Positions 1-11,818 of a stretch of DNA of 64,000 nt are shown piece by piece (the first letter of the stretch is position 1; each line of letters starts with the position of its first letter). Position numbers and translations under genes: made by a program. The notes below the pieces were generated by a model. The model saw only the letters and a list, made by a program, of their open reading frames with translations, was not told the DNA's origin and did no database searches. The DNA is from Styela clava (lineage: Eukaryota; Chordata; Ascidiacea; Stolidobranchia; Styelidae): NCBI RefSeq assembly GCF_964204865.1, contig NC_135260.1:7874001-7938000 (forward strand), written 5' to 3'.

Positions 1-306
1 ACTTGCGCGCTCTATGGGTTCCTCATAGATAACACTCTAGTAACTACCTTTGCGGCGTCTGCAAAATTTCTGGACATCATTTTGACGACGCCTATTTCTT
101 CCGCCGACGCAGAGCGAATATTCAGCACGCTGAAGCGTATTAAAACGTATCTCAGAAACAAAATGAAGCAAGATAGATTAAATTCCTTGGCTGTTTTATC
201 CATTCACAGAGACGTTATTTCTGGGATGCATGACTTTAATCAGCGCGTTATTGAGCATTTTGCTTCCAAGAAACCGCGGCGTGTTGCATATATGTTCAAG
301 CAGTAG
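1..306 (+). pseudogene. hAT transposase C-terminal (dimerisation) region, partial
   Basis: The frame is open from base 1 to a TAG at 304-306 and has no obvious start, so it is a 5'-truncated ORF. It contains PISSADAERIFSTLKRIKTY followed by a segment with LNSLAVLSIH. This is the conserved hAT C-terminal dimerisation signature (S-A-x-x-E-R-x-F-S-x-L-K). Similar sequences occur in ZMYM1/ZBED-type transposase-derived proteins. Only about 101 residues are visible. Whether the full copy was intact cannot be judged here; no host-gene context suggests domestication. Confidence 0.7.
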
Positions 307-720
307 AAGTCTAGCAACATATATATCTATGAGTGAGCGACGCATGTCCTTATCTTTGCATTAACTTTCCTTTCTTCATAGTAACGTTTTAAACCTTATT
401 TTAGGTTTTGTCTGCTTTCCCAAAGTTTCTGTTAATATGTCATTGTATTTATCTGGGTAAATATTGCCCTTCCTTTTGAAAGAGGTTTCAAAATAAACTA
501 TGTCTATATTTATTAATCCCTTGACTTGGACCGGTTTTAAAGACACTTTCTTATCGTTAAAAATTGTCGCTTTTGCCGATTGGTTGATACCGATGGAAGG
601 GTTTTTATACTCATAAAATGATGGGAGAACTTACAGCGCTCATCCTGTCCCCGTAGATGGGGGTGACTTGGTCCCGCAGTAGCTTGCCCCGGTTGTCAAA
701 ATGACCACGCGCCGCCACTG
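1..720 (+). mobile_element. hAT transposon relic, 3' part
   Basis: The left edge of the window cuts into a hAT-type DNA transposon. It holds the C-terminal transposase ORF (to 306), about 400 bp of non-coding DNA, and a terminus around 676-720. Read on the minus strand, that terminus begins CAGTGGCGGCGCG, the CAGTG-type end common in hAT elements. The left end lies outside the window, so the inverted repeat and target duplication cannot be checked. The right boundary at 720 is an inference from the terminal motif. Confidence 0.55.
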
Positions 721-1608
721 CAGTTCGATAGGATAAGTTAACATTCTTATATTTCACCACCCATGGTAGACAAACCCCATGAGTTTTTTAATTGAACACC
801 GAGATTACTAGTGTCAGTACACAATGCATCTGAATCATTAACTCATCTGGATCCCAAACATCAATTCCATTTCATGTGATGTATCTCTTTCAATCTAAAA
901 TGGTGTGCACTATAAATAATGCTCAAAAATTACTGTTTAAACCCGTCTGCCCTTCAGACTTAATAATTACAATATTTATTTAATATCGGCTTTTTTGGAA
1001 TATCGGCATTTTAGCTGGTATCGGTATCGGCGACGAAAGTGATATCGGTACATCTCTAGTATATATATTATATCTACGACGCTTATAGTTGTCTGCATCA
1101 CGTCCTGTAGGCTGTGCACAATGTGTATATTCATTATGTATGTTTGAAAAATAAAATAATGAATGAATGAAGTATTTATTGTTCCATTTTGTAAAAATAC
1201 AGATTATCAAATCGGAAGAAGTTGCGAGAAACTGCATCGAGTTAGCAACGCCGTAGGCCTAAGATATGTGACAGAAAGAACAAGCAAAGAATAGTCATTG
1301 TTAAGTTTAGGAGACTTAAGAATAGATATTGCAAAATATATTTAAATATGGAGGGATATCAAGTAAATATTTTATTGTGAAAATTGTGAAATATAAGTTA
1401 TTATTGAGGTATGGTGAAACGTAAAAACAAAAAAAGTGTTAAATAAATTTTGCTAAGACATCGAAAGTCGATGATAAGTATTTCCATTCGAGTACAAAAC
1501 TATCTCGAAGATTTGATTGATGATGAAAATAGGATGCTGGAAATGTTTATGGGGAGCCTTTCTATATAGGTGCTCACTTGAGACTGGATTCAAGATGACA
1601 CATTATAT
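721..1608. other. Intergenic, transposon-derived
   Basis: No gene is visible. Around 1012-1058 the sequence is rich in TATCGG and ends GGTACATCTCTA, which resembles a terminus of a known style of hAT element (reverse complement TAGAGATGTACC). From about 1195 the DNA becomes alignable with 8045 onward, marking the left edge of the segmental duplication that carries NXPE copy 1. Confidence 0.35.
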
Positions 1609-4600
1609 TCATTTGCAAACGAAAGACTGAAGAAGACCAAGCTGTAATTTCAACAATCGTGCTCCAGGGTGGTATGGACGATTATTGTAAACAGCCGACA
1701 TATCCCAAAATGGTAAATAAGTCACGCCGTCAGCGTTTTCAAACACTTGACGTAGCAAAACATTATATCTATAACTAAACCAATCTGACGGACAGAGTAT
1801 GGTTGATTGGGAGTGGGCGTGAAGTTCCCTGACAAATATTTTTATGTTGGGCGATCTCCGATGCAAATTTTCAACGGACGCACGTATATTTCTGATTCGT
1901 TGTAAATATATATCTGGATGAAATAAATTCATGTGCAGCCCAATCGAAAATATAAATATAATATTGTCTCTATCCGATGGAATTTCATCTAAAGTATCTG
2001 ATATATACGGTCTTACTTCCGACAGTCCTGGATGATGAGAAGGGGGGCCATGCGGAAAAAATCGGAGGGTTATATTGTTTTTTCTTTGGTGTCCGATACG
2101 CCTCTCCGCCCACGAAGAATCCGTACCACCCAGACCATATGTTTCAGCACCAAAAGCTGAAATTAGGTATCTATACCATTGTTTCATTGTGGAATCTCCT
2201 GTTAAAATTATTTCATGGTTCTGAAGACAATTTGCGAATTTATCTTCATCGAATGGATGATTTCGACAAATGAAAGAAGACCATCCAGCGTTTATAGCTA
2301 ATCCGGTGGCAACCGATGGGTCTTTATTAAGAACAACCTGTTTCAATTCAGAACACCGTGGTAGCTCGGAAGCAAATCGCGGTCTACTCCCGCCATCTTG
2401 TATTTGTACCGTTAAATTTGGTTGCATTATTTTCACTCTCCAAGTTATTCCTTTTCGAAAATATGGTCGTTTTCCAAGCTTTTGGTTTTTATCAGAATCT
2501 AAATATCTTGCCATCCATAGATTCGTTGAACATTGATTTGATTTTGGCTTCATGCAGTACCATGGGTCTCCATTCTTTGGGTTGGAGTAATCACAAACTC
2601 CGTATCTGCAAAATTTAACAATCATTGGCAAAAATTTCAACATTTTCCAAATACATATATATATATATGCAATGTCGGGATTCCAAATTTCAAGAATAGG
2701 TATCTTTTGTATCGGAATCACTAGCTACAAATTTCCTCATTTCATAAACTGTATGTATTTGTCACTACCACGATGTGTTCAAAATAACATTGCTTTACAT
2801 AAATTTGATACTTGACTTCCAAAACGCCAAATATAACGCTGTTTGGTCGTCAGCGTCCGTGCACGTTACCCGTTTGCTGCTGTCGTCTAACGTCTAAAAC
2901 AGATGGGGTTCACTGACTATCACGACCTACCAAAAATTGTTATTTATTTATACAAATTAGTAAAATATTTTGGCATCATATATACGACTGTGCCAACCTA
3001 CTTTGATTTTCCTGGAAATCCAAACGCGCAATCCGTCAACTCCTCTTGTCCATTGATTTTCACTGTTGCTCGAAGTGAAACACCGAGTTCTTTTGTTCCA
3101 GAAGAATTTAACATCAGTCCATATAAACTTTCGCTTGGATGTATTAATGTCACTTTCAGTACTCCAGTCCCTACCCAGACTAAAGGACACGAAATATCAT
3201 AAGTCCCGATCAAATTGTCCACAACGCCACAAGAAACCCCATCAGTATCTCTAAATGGTTTATAGAGTCCCACGCGGAAAAAATCACCACCATATTTCTT
3301 GGGGTTTCCTCTAAAATCCATTGCTTTAATTTTGGCTTTGAATATATCGTTTAATTTGTATATTTTCTTCGGAATAGAAATTATTGTCTTTCTGGCTGAA
3401 GTTATCATGGGCTGTGGAGGAAGTGTATTCATGCCTCCAAAATGTCCTTTCATTGACTGTATATGTGGAAAATATTGTATCCATTTGCTTTGAAATATAC
3501 CTGGTAAAGGTGGAAATACATCTTCCGTCGCTGTGACATTTTCAAACAGGTACGTTTTGAAGACGCTCGCTTCAGATCTATCAGAATCTGGAATGCTAGT
3601 ACACAGCGTATATGTTGGGAATAGAAACAAAACCATCAATATACCTGGCTTCCTGTCGGCATTGCTTAAAAAAGTCATGATTAATTAACTATAAAATAAG
3701 GATATGTTTGTAGCTTGTTTAATGAATTCAGACATCCTCTAACATTGTAGATTATTTATGCTGAATAACTAAGTTCTATCGCGATCATTCAACTTAGTTA
3801 GCTCTAGCTAATAATCAAGGGCGCAATCAGGAAACAGAAACACACTCTTCTCGATACTCCCCAATAGATACCCTAAAGGCAGGACCAGATTAACAATTAA
3901 GCAAGGTGGCAATCCATTTTGTTTTTATGTTGTTACTAACATGTAAATTGTTCCAGGCTTCCAGCATAATATCGGTTTATAATTTTACAAAGCTGATATT
4001 TGTTTATCTTCAAATCAGGTTAATAATTTTCGTCCCAAATATTCACCATATAAACTAAAGATTGAAATATATACGTTCGAATAAATAAATTTGTCTGACT
4101 TTAAAAAGCCCTTTAATCTTAAACACAGAATATACAAATTTAATTTGTTAATGGATAATCATTCTGTGTGTATCAAATATATAAACTACGTTAGCAAGCA
4201 TGTTACACAGAATCACAAAGTATATACATATGAACTACAAAGCCATGTTGCTTATTCTGTGTCTCTCTGCCCTGAAGTGGGGGTCGACAAACGTCGTTGC
4301 GCCGAGTCGATTCATCGGGTCCGCGACCTATTTTAAAATTTGCACCTTTAGATTTTCTAAAACCTTCTCGTGTAATATCTTCTGTTTCGTTTCGGTGGAT
4401 TGTCGATCGTGTTAGACTGGTTTAGTAAATTATGTAACCGCAGGCAAATATCAAGTAATTGATTTTTGCGCCGCAAGGCCGACTGGGGTCGTCGGAGTTA
4501 AAACTCGCCGCATTGGCTCGACGCAGTTAGAACTCGCGCGCGTGACAATTCCAGCTAAGTCACTGGTGCTAAGGGTACGCTTGGTCATAATTAGCGTTAA

Positions 4601-4905
4601 AAGTTTTGAACTTTGCGGACTAGATTGATTATTCCTTAAAATGGCATCAATGTTGGGCAACATGTATGAATGTGGATAGACGTTTATGTCAACAAATTTC
4701 ATGAAAATGGGGTCGAGGACACAACTAGGTGATAATAACCTAAACAATGTTATGCTTCTTGATTCTTTCAATTTGGTGACGTACCTCCCGAAAATACAAA
4801 GTCAAAAGCAACATCAAATACCAGTTCAACATGTAATTCGTATTTTATAAATAGAAAACAAAAATTGTGTTTTGTTTTCATAAAAATGATGTAATATAAT
4901 ACCTA
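1195..4905. repeat. Segmental duplication, copy 1 (NXPE gene plus flanks)
   Basis: This block aligns with about 8045-13190 from a shared start (GAAACTGCATCGAGT) through the NXPE gene and its upstream flank to a shared end (ATGATGTAATATAATA). Copy 2 is longer because it carries a 175 bp hAT-like insertion in its intron region and a ~766 bp rearrangement in its upstream flank. Boundaries are read by eye to within about 10-20 bp. Confidence 0.75.
1609..3678 (-). CDS. NXPE family protein, tandem copy 1 (2 exons, 557 aa)
   Basis: Two exons on the minus strand: 3678-3002 and 2605-1609, stop included. The donor is TCAAA|GTAGGT and the acceptor TTTTGCAG|ATACGG. The intron is phase 2 and the joined frame gives 557 residues, a normal NXPE length. 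Residues about 12-30 are hydrophobic and look like a signal peptide or signal anchor. Exon 1 encodes the neurexophilin-like domain (KKYGGDFFRVGLYKP, then LVWVGTGVLKVTLIHPSE). Exon 2 encodes the C-terminal PC-esterase-like domain: CDYSNPKNGDPWYCMKPK, then GDS at residues 362-364, and a late Asp...His pair at 527 and 538 (WDMSAVYNN, then YHPG). These suit a secreted or Golgi acyl-esterase/acyltransferase fold. Human NXPE1 has been reported to O-acetylate sialic acid; activity here is inference. Copy 2 shares about 90% of exon-2 residues. Confidence 0.88.
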
Positions 4906-5002
4906 TATCATTTATCTGCTATTTTGCTGACATGTCGTTGTCCAAATTATTCATTTCCAAGTTGAACATAGCTCTCCTGTTAATTCTGCTCTTCTATTGG
5001 TA
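3679..5002. other. 5' flank of NXPE copy 1
   Basis: No credible ORF. The stretch 4342-4690 is the paralogue of the ~377 bp unit duplicated at 11819 and 12585. Around 4266 a sequence GGGGGTCGACAAACGTCG resembles a hAT terminus of the GGGGTCGGCAA type, so part of this flank is probably an old hAT relic. A core promoter could not be identified with confidence. Confidence 0.4.
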
Positions 5003-5192
5003 CTCATGAAGTATGCGTATCAAGATGGCGTACACCGGAATGTAGTATGTGCTCCAGGTTAGGCCATAAGTTTATTCAAATTTTCCTTATTTTAGTTCTA
5101 TTACGAGTTTGGGGACTAGCCAAGGGACTCCCATAGTATTTGTACCTAAAATTATGGCCTAACCCCAACCTGGTACGCATACTTCAAGAGTA
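5003..5192. mobile_element. Degenerate short inverted-repeat element, same family as 17671-17906
   Basis: Ends are ACTCATGAAGTATGCGTA and TACGCATACTTCAAGAGT. The interior shares TTTTCCTTATTTTAGTTCTA and CTAGCCAAGGGACTCCC with the better-preserved copy at 17671-17906. No clear target duplication remains. Confidence 0.5.
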
Positions 5193-5368
5193 TCCTTTTA
5201 TTGATACCTTAAAATCCAACGATAGTCTGCTAAATTACATGCAGCGATAAGCTGCAAGTAAAATATCAATGAGCAACGGCAGTGACCTCTCTGCTATAGA
5301 GGCGACCAAATTTAAATTATATAGTAAATCGGGTATTCCCGTAGTGTGTGTACCAGGTTAGGGTTAGG

Positions 5369-5640
5369 TAGGCTCACCATACGTCCCGCTTTTTAGCGTC
5401 TTGTCCCGCCGTCCCGACAAGTCAGCAAAAGTCCCGCTTTTGCGTTCAGCCATACAGCATAATACACGAACATGTTCTCGTTACTGTTGTTGCTGTGTAG
5501 CGCAACGCTAGCGTACTTACTGAAGGTGAATGCGTTATTTTGTTTGTTTCGTTGTTTCCCGCTAACATTGTTAGCAAACGTATCACATGTAAAATCAATT
5601 CTAATTGGTCCTGTTCGGACGTTCACGTGAACGTAACATT
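5369..5640. mobile_element. hAT terminal relic (TAGGCTYACCATACGTCCCG family)
   Basis: Starts TAGGCTCACCATACGTCCCG and continues with repeated GTCCCG motifs. It matches the reverse complement of the right end of the 20329-22157 element. Only one terminus is visible and the right boundary is uncertain. Confidence 0.45.
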
Positions 5641-6223
5641 GAACAACGTCTTTTTGAAGGTGTTATCTACAGAAAAGCATGCTTGGTAAAAAAATAAGTA
5701 AATCTTAATGCTTGAAAACGGCAGACTATTTCATTATTCTTTATTCCTTTTGCTGGACATAAAAAAATCTAAATTCGGATCATGTGTATCGTTAGCGTTT
5801 ATTCCTTTCTATTTTTCGAACTGAACCTATTTTTCTTTTATCACCCTCGCTAAGCCAATTTCATTTGGCGTTACGGTCGATATTTATTAAGTCGATGTAA
5901 CGTAGGTGAACAAAATTAGTTACTTCCATATTGGTGTACACACTCATGGAGCGCCGTAAATTGAACTGTGTTTAAATTCGAATCTACCAAGAGAAATTGT
6001 GGTAAGATCCGAAACTAATAAAAACAAGTTACGCAAAAAGTTTCCGTGCGGTAATCGCACTATTCTATTCGACTGTTTTCCTTTTATCACCCTCGTTAAG
6101 CCAATTTCATCTGGCGTTACGGTCGATATTTATTCAGATCCAATATCATATACAGCCAAGTAGATAACTCCATAGACACATAAAGACAGCAAGTGAAAGT
6201 GATGCACATACAAAGTCAATATC

Positions 6224-6394
6224 GGTTCCATTACATTTGAACCCACGAAGATTGCACCGGCATACTATTGCACATATGGAAATTTTTGTTGTTTTACGGA
6301 TATTTGAACCCATACCAACCCTAAGCCATGGGTTTTGCACCCGCATATAGATTGAACCCGCGAATATACACATGGGTTCAAATGTACGGTCACC
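6224..6394. mobile_element. 171 bp MITE with TTGAACCCA termini, copy A
   Basis: Begins GGTTCCATTACATTTGAACC and ends GGTTCAAATGTACGGTCACC, giving inverted termini that share ACATTTGAACCCA. The flanks are TCAATATC and TCAATATA, a 7-of-8 target duplication. The same element occurs at 23179-23381. There is no coding capacity. The 8 bp duplication suggests mobilisation by a hAT transposase. Confidence 0.75.
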
Positions 6395-8044
6395 TCAATA
6401 TAATATGCATATATACACACCGGTAAAAAAATATTTGAAAACAAAATGATAGAGACACTGAAAACCAAGTTTGGTAAGCTTTATGAAACGTGAGGGCTTA
6501 GCAAAAATTTCATTTTAGCAAATTGTATTTTGGATCCTTGTGAGGCCAGATATTCCATCCAAATGCTAATGTCGTATTAAATTCGTAAGTACACTTTTAT
6601 ATGACGCAAGAGAATGGGTCATTCTATTACGCTTGTCCGTCGATCTTTTATTAACAAACTCAGTGGTCAGCTAAGGCTTAATACGCGATTCTTGATGTCA
6701 ATATATTTTAGTATTGTTTCCCCATGTTCATGATATATACTGGTCGGGCCAATTTGAGGTAATTCTCATCCAATGCCAAATTAGTATCTGGCTTGAACTC
6801 ACTCTAACTATTGCCTATAATAAGACATAAATTTCTACATATAATACTCATTGTTCACTCTCAACTTTTGATTTTTCACGACCAAAATTAAAAGAAACAT
6901 TGCGTACAAGGATTATAATGATTCCGTAGATGTGCTGTGAAATTGGTTGTATGAACAAAATTTAATTTGATAATTTTTTGGGAAGTTATTGCCGATAACC
7001 GATAGAGGAAAGAAAGGTAGGCCACGGGGCCAGATGGAAAATCAGCTCTCGCACTCGTATATCCATAATCGTTTCAAACTTTGACTTCGCCCTTCGATGA
7101 GTTATGACGATTTAAACTAAAATTTCGCCATATCCATTTGTTATGTTACTTCATCTCTTCCGACAGAACTTGAGTGCTCAGAGACTTAGAAATTCGTTAT
7201 GTTTTGTGTTATATTAGCTTTTCCTCCGGCCCATGGCCCGATTCGGAATATATTCTAAACTTAAAAATAATTTTTTAAATGATGTACAAAAGAGTAAATT
7301 ATTTGTACCCGTATTTGATGTTTATTGCCTTATTAACAAATAATTGTCATTGTCGATAATGGAAGTTACAATACTTAGTTTCAATTGAAATAAGGCATCA
7401 CCAAAAAAATAGTTTAGATTAAATCATAAGAATATAAAGTATTCAAGAGTAATTTTATAACGATTGTTTAGATACGCAAGTCTCCAAAATAGTTGAATGT
7501 TGCGAATGCAAAAAATATATTTGAAGGAAGATCTAAAATATTTCATTTAAGCATTAATTTGAAAATCATTAAATTTCCAAACCTGAAGCCGCACAGTTTG
7601 TTAGATGGTAGAATGATAATATTATTCCATTTGCCTTGCCGTTGTAGTGAGGGTGAATACTGATTACCACGTTATAGCCTAATAGTATTATTATATCCCA
7701 ATGTATTTGTAATCAAGACGTCCACCTTCTACCTCGGTGACTTGCGCGCATATTTATTAGTTAGGCCAGCAGAACAGTAAGTTCGGACAAGTTTTAGTCT
7801 TCTCACAAATTATATTCATGAATCGGTGAAAAGGCCATCAAAATAATCTCGCCATTTGCATCTCCATGGCGCTTTGAGCACGAACTTTGAGCTCTGACTA
7901 AAACTAAGAGCAAAAAATGGAGCGACGGAACCTCGTTCCAATTGTTTCTATAAACAGACACAACATCGCATTACCATTTGCAGAACAATTCGTTTTAATT
8001 GTTTCCTATTCATTGTTCCTTTTTGTAAGAGTTAACGAAAATAT
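6395..8044. other. AT-rich intergenic DNA between the NXPE copies
   Basis: I see no gene, tRNA or recognisable element here. The ORFs present are short and lack motifs. Confidence 0.4.
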
Positions 8045-8519
8045 ACCGAATATCAAATTGGAAGAAGTGGCGAGAAACTGCATCGAGTCAGCAACGCCAT
8101 AGGCATAATAAATTTGACAGAGAAAACACGAAAACAAATGCCTGCGATGTTATTATTATTTTTATCCAATGGGTTGCTGTGGTAGTAAATAACGAATATT
8201 GCGGAATAGTCATTGTTAGATTTAGAAAGAGACTTACGAAAAGAAATAACAAAATACATTCAAATATGGAGGCATAGTAAGTATATAATTGATTGAAATA
8301 TATTCGGCTATTATTGAGGTATAATGGAGTAACGTAAATATACAAAAAATGGTGAATAAATTTGGCTAAGAATTAGAAAGCGATGATAAATACCTACCAT
8401 TCGATTGCAGAACTAACTTGAAGATTAAATTGATAGAAATGTGAACGTTGGAAAGGTTTACATGGAGCCTTTTTATGAGGGGGCTCACTTAAGACTTGAT
8501 TTAAGATGACACAATATAT

Positions 8520-10824
8520 TCATTTGCAAACGAAAGACTGAAAAAGACCAAGCTGTAATCTTAACAATCGTACTCCAGGGTGGTATGGACCGTTATTGTA
8601 TACAGCCGACATATCCCAAAATGGTAGATAAGTCACGCCGTCAACGTTTTTAAACACTTGACGTAGCAAAACATTGTATCTATAACTAAACCAATCTGAC
8701 GGACAGACTCTGGTTGATTGAGAGTGTGCATGAAGCTCCTTGACAAATATTTTTACGTTAGGCGACCTCCGATGCAAATTTTCAACGGACGCATGTATAT
8801 TTCTGATTCGTTGTAAATATATATCTGGATGAAATAAATTCATGTGCAGTCCAATCGAAAATATAAATATAATATTGTCTCTATTTGATGGAATGTCATC
8901 TAAAGTATCTGATATATACGGTCTCACTTCCGACAGTCCTGGATGATGAGAAGGGGGGCCATGCGGAAAAAATCGGAGGGTTATATTGTTTTTTCTTTGG
9001 TGTCCGATACGCCTCTCCGCCCACGAGGAATCCGTACCACCCAGACCATAATCTTCAGCACCAAAAGCTGAAATTAGGTATCTATACCATTGTTTCATAG
9101 TGGAATCTCCCGTTAAAATTATTTCATGGTTCTGAAGACAATTTGCGAATTTATTTTCATCGAATGGATAATTCCGACAAATGAAAGAAGACCATCCAGC
9201 GTTTATAGCTAATCCGGTGGCAACTGACGGGTCTTTATTAAGAATAACCTGTTTCAATGCAGAACACGGCGGTAGTTGAGAAGAAAATCGCGGTCTACTC
9301 CAGTCGTCTTGTATTTGCACCGCTAAATTGGGTTGCATTATTTTCACTCTCCAAGTTATTCCTTGTTGAAAATATGGTCGTTTCCCAAGTTTTTGATCAT
9401 TAACAGAATCATAATATCTATCCATCCATAGATTCGTTGAACATTGATTTGGCGATTTTGGCTTCATGCAGTACCATGGATCTCCATTCTTTGGGTTGGA
9501 GTAATCACAAACTTCGTGTCTGCAAAAATTGACAATCCTCGACAAAAATTTCAACATTTTCCAAATACATATATGCAGTGTGGGATTCAGATTTTTTGTC
9601 AGCCGGTTCCATCACAAAAGTCCTATTTTAAGCCGATTTTGTTACAAAAAGTCATGTCTTTTTCAGTAATGCTAACCGGTTCGCTGATCTCATGAAATTC
9701 CCTGAGACGGTTCTATAGAACCGGTGCGAACCGGCTGAACCCCACCACTGCATATATACGTATATGCAATGTCGGGATTCCAAATTTCAAGAATATAGTT
9801 ATCTCTTTATCGAAATCACTAACAACAAATTTCCTCATTACATAAACTGTATATATATATGTATTTGTCACTACATACGCTGTGTTAAAATGACATTGCT
9901 TTACATAAATTTTATACATGACTTCCGAAACTCCAAATATAACGCTGGTCGTCAGCGTCCGTGCACGTCACCTTGCAAAACGGGCTTGTGCGAACCACCT
10001 GAATCCCACCACTGTATGTTAATGCATGTATATTCAATGAATATACCAACACTCCAAAATAAGTTGTTATTAAATGATGAAAACTAGTAATTTAAAAAAG
10101 AAATTAATTTGGCGTCATATACGAATGAGCGAACCTACTTTGACTTTCCTGGAAATCCAAACGCGCAATCCGTCAACTCCTCTTGTCCATTGATTTTCAC
10201 CCTTGCTCGAAGTGAAACACCGGGTTCTTTTGTTCCAGAAGAATTTAACATCAGTCCATATAAACTTTCGCTTGGATGTATTAATGTCACTTTCAGTACT
10301 CCAGTCCCTACCCAGACTAAAGGACACGAAATATCATAAGTCCCGATCAAATTGTCCACTACGCCACAAGAAACCCCATCAGTATCTCTAAATGGTTTAT
10401 AGAGTCCCACGCGGAAAAAATCACCACCATATTTTTTGGGGTTTCCTGTAGAATCCATTGCTTTAATTCTGGCTTTGAATATATCGTTTAATTTGTATAT
10501 TTTATTCGGGATATAAATTTTTGTCTCTCTGGCAGAAGTTATAATGGGCTGTGGAGGAAGTGTATTCATTCCTTCAAAATATACTTCCATTGACTGTATA
10601 TATGGAAAATATTGTATCCATTTGCTTTGAAATATACCTGGTAAAGGTGGAAATACATCTTCCGTCGCTGAGACATTTTGAAACAAATACGTTTTCAGGA
10701 CGCTCGCTTCAGATCTAGCAAAATTTGGAATGCTAGTACACAGCATATATGTTAAGAATAGGAACAAAACCATCAATATAACTGGCTTTCTGTCGACTTT
10801 GCTCAAAAAAGTCCGAGAATCCAT
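8520..10824 (-). CDS. NXPE family protein, tandem copy 2 (2 exons, 561 aa)
   Basis: Exons are 10824-10139 and 9519-8520, stop included. The donor is TCAAA|GTAGGT and the acceptor TTTTGCAG|ACACGA, phase 2 as in copy 1, giving 561 residues. The start is MDSRTFLS, three residues upstream of the copy 1 start, followed by the same hydrophobic N-terminal segment. The neurexophilin-like domain, the GDSTMKQW motif and the late D...H pair are all retained, so the copy looks functional. Its intron contains the 175 bp hAT-like insertion at 9576-9750. The second half of exon 1 is almost identical to copy 1, whereas the first half is clearly more diverged, which suggests gene conversion. Confidence 0.88.
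9576..9750. mobile_element. 175 bp hAT-like MITE in NXPE copy 2 intron
   Basis: Ends are CAGTGTGGGATTCAG and CTGAACCCCACCACTG, the CAGTG...CACTG form typical of hAT elements. Flanks are CATATATG (9568-9575) and CATATATA (9751-9758), a 7-of-8 target duplication. Copy 1 lacks it at the matching place (about 2665), so insertion followed the gene duplication or was lost from copy 1. A related right end (ACCTGAATCCCACCACTG) lies near 10000-10014. Confidence 0.8.
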
Positions 10825-11818
10825 AGTTAAATAATTATAAAATCCGTGTATATATATGTTATATTTCGATGTTCGTAGCTCATTTAAATAACTCAGTTAT
10901 CCCCTGGTATTGAAATACGAAGAATTTTTAAAATCGTGAAAAAATTTATGTACTGCATACCCGGCGAAGCCCGTGTAGATTATTTATGCTGTATCACTAG
11001 GTTCTACCGCGGTCCTTAGTTAACTCTAGCTACTAATAAAGGTGCGAAATCACAAACACTCGGTGATCATTCTGTTCTCGATACTCCTACTAGATAGCCT
11101 GGAGGCAGAGCCAGATTAGCCAATAAGCAAGGTAGCAATCAATTTTGAACTAATTTTTGTTTTTAAGTCGTTTCTAAATTGTAAATCGTTCCAGGCTTCC
11201 AGCAGCATAAAATCGATTTTACAAATCTGATATTTTTTTAATCAGGTTGATAATTCTTGTCCCAAATATTTACCATATAAACATTGAAATATTAAATACG
11301 ATCGAATAAATAAATTTGTCTGACTTTGAAAAACCTTTAATCTTAAACGAGGAATAAACAAATTTAATTTGTTAATAGAGGGCCTGACGAATAACATAGC
11401 CCAGGGCCTCTCATCGTCTAAACTAAAGCCAGTCCTGCCTAGAGGTATATTGTTAAGTGGTTTATTTGTCAAGGTAGCTATTGTCAGTTGATTACTGAAT
11501 TACCTCAATTGATTACTAAAAGAATAGCAGGAACAATTATGAATGCTTCAGGATCGCATCAAGGTTTTGAGTAATCGGAACTATGGTCTTTCGAGTACCA
11601 CAAACACTTTCGGTACATAATTTAAATAATCATTCTGTGCGCATCAAATATATAAACTGCATTAGCAAGCTTGTTGGCCTTGGAACATAAGGTACATGGA
11701 TATGAAAGTTGAAGCAATGTTGCATTTTCTGTGCGTCTCTATGTACTGAAGCAGGGGCAGGCAAACTTCGTTTCGCCAAGTGAAATCATCCCGTCCGCGG
11801 CATATTTTAAAATTTGCA
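10825..11818. other. 5' flank of NXPE copy 2
   Basis: Paralogous to the flank upstream of copy 1. No ORF with motifs. Near 11752 the sequence CAGGGGCAGGCAAACTTCG resembles a hAT terminus. No promoter element could be defined. Confidence 0.4.

Noticed and set aside
1977-2618. Plus-strand ORFs opposite NXPE exon 2
   Set aside because: They are antisense shadows of the conserved coding exon; the paralogous exon shows the same shadows.
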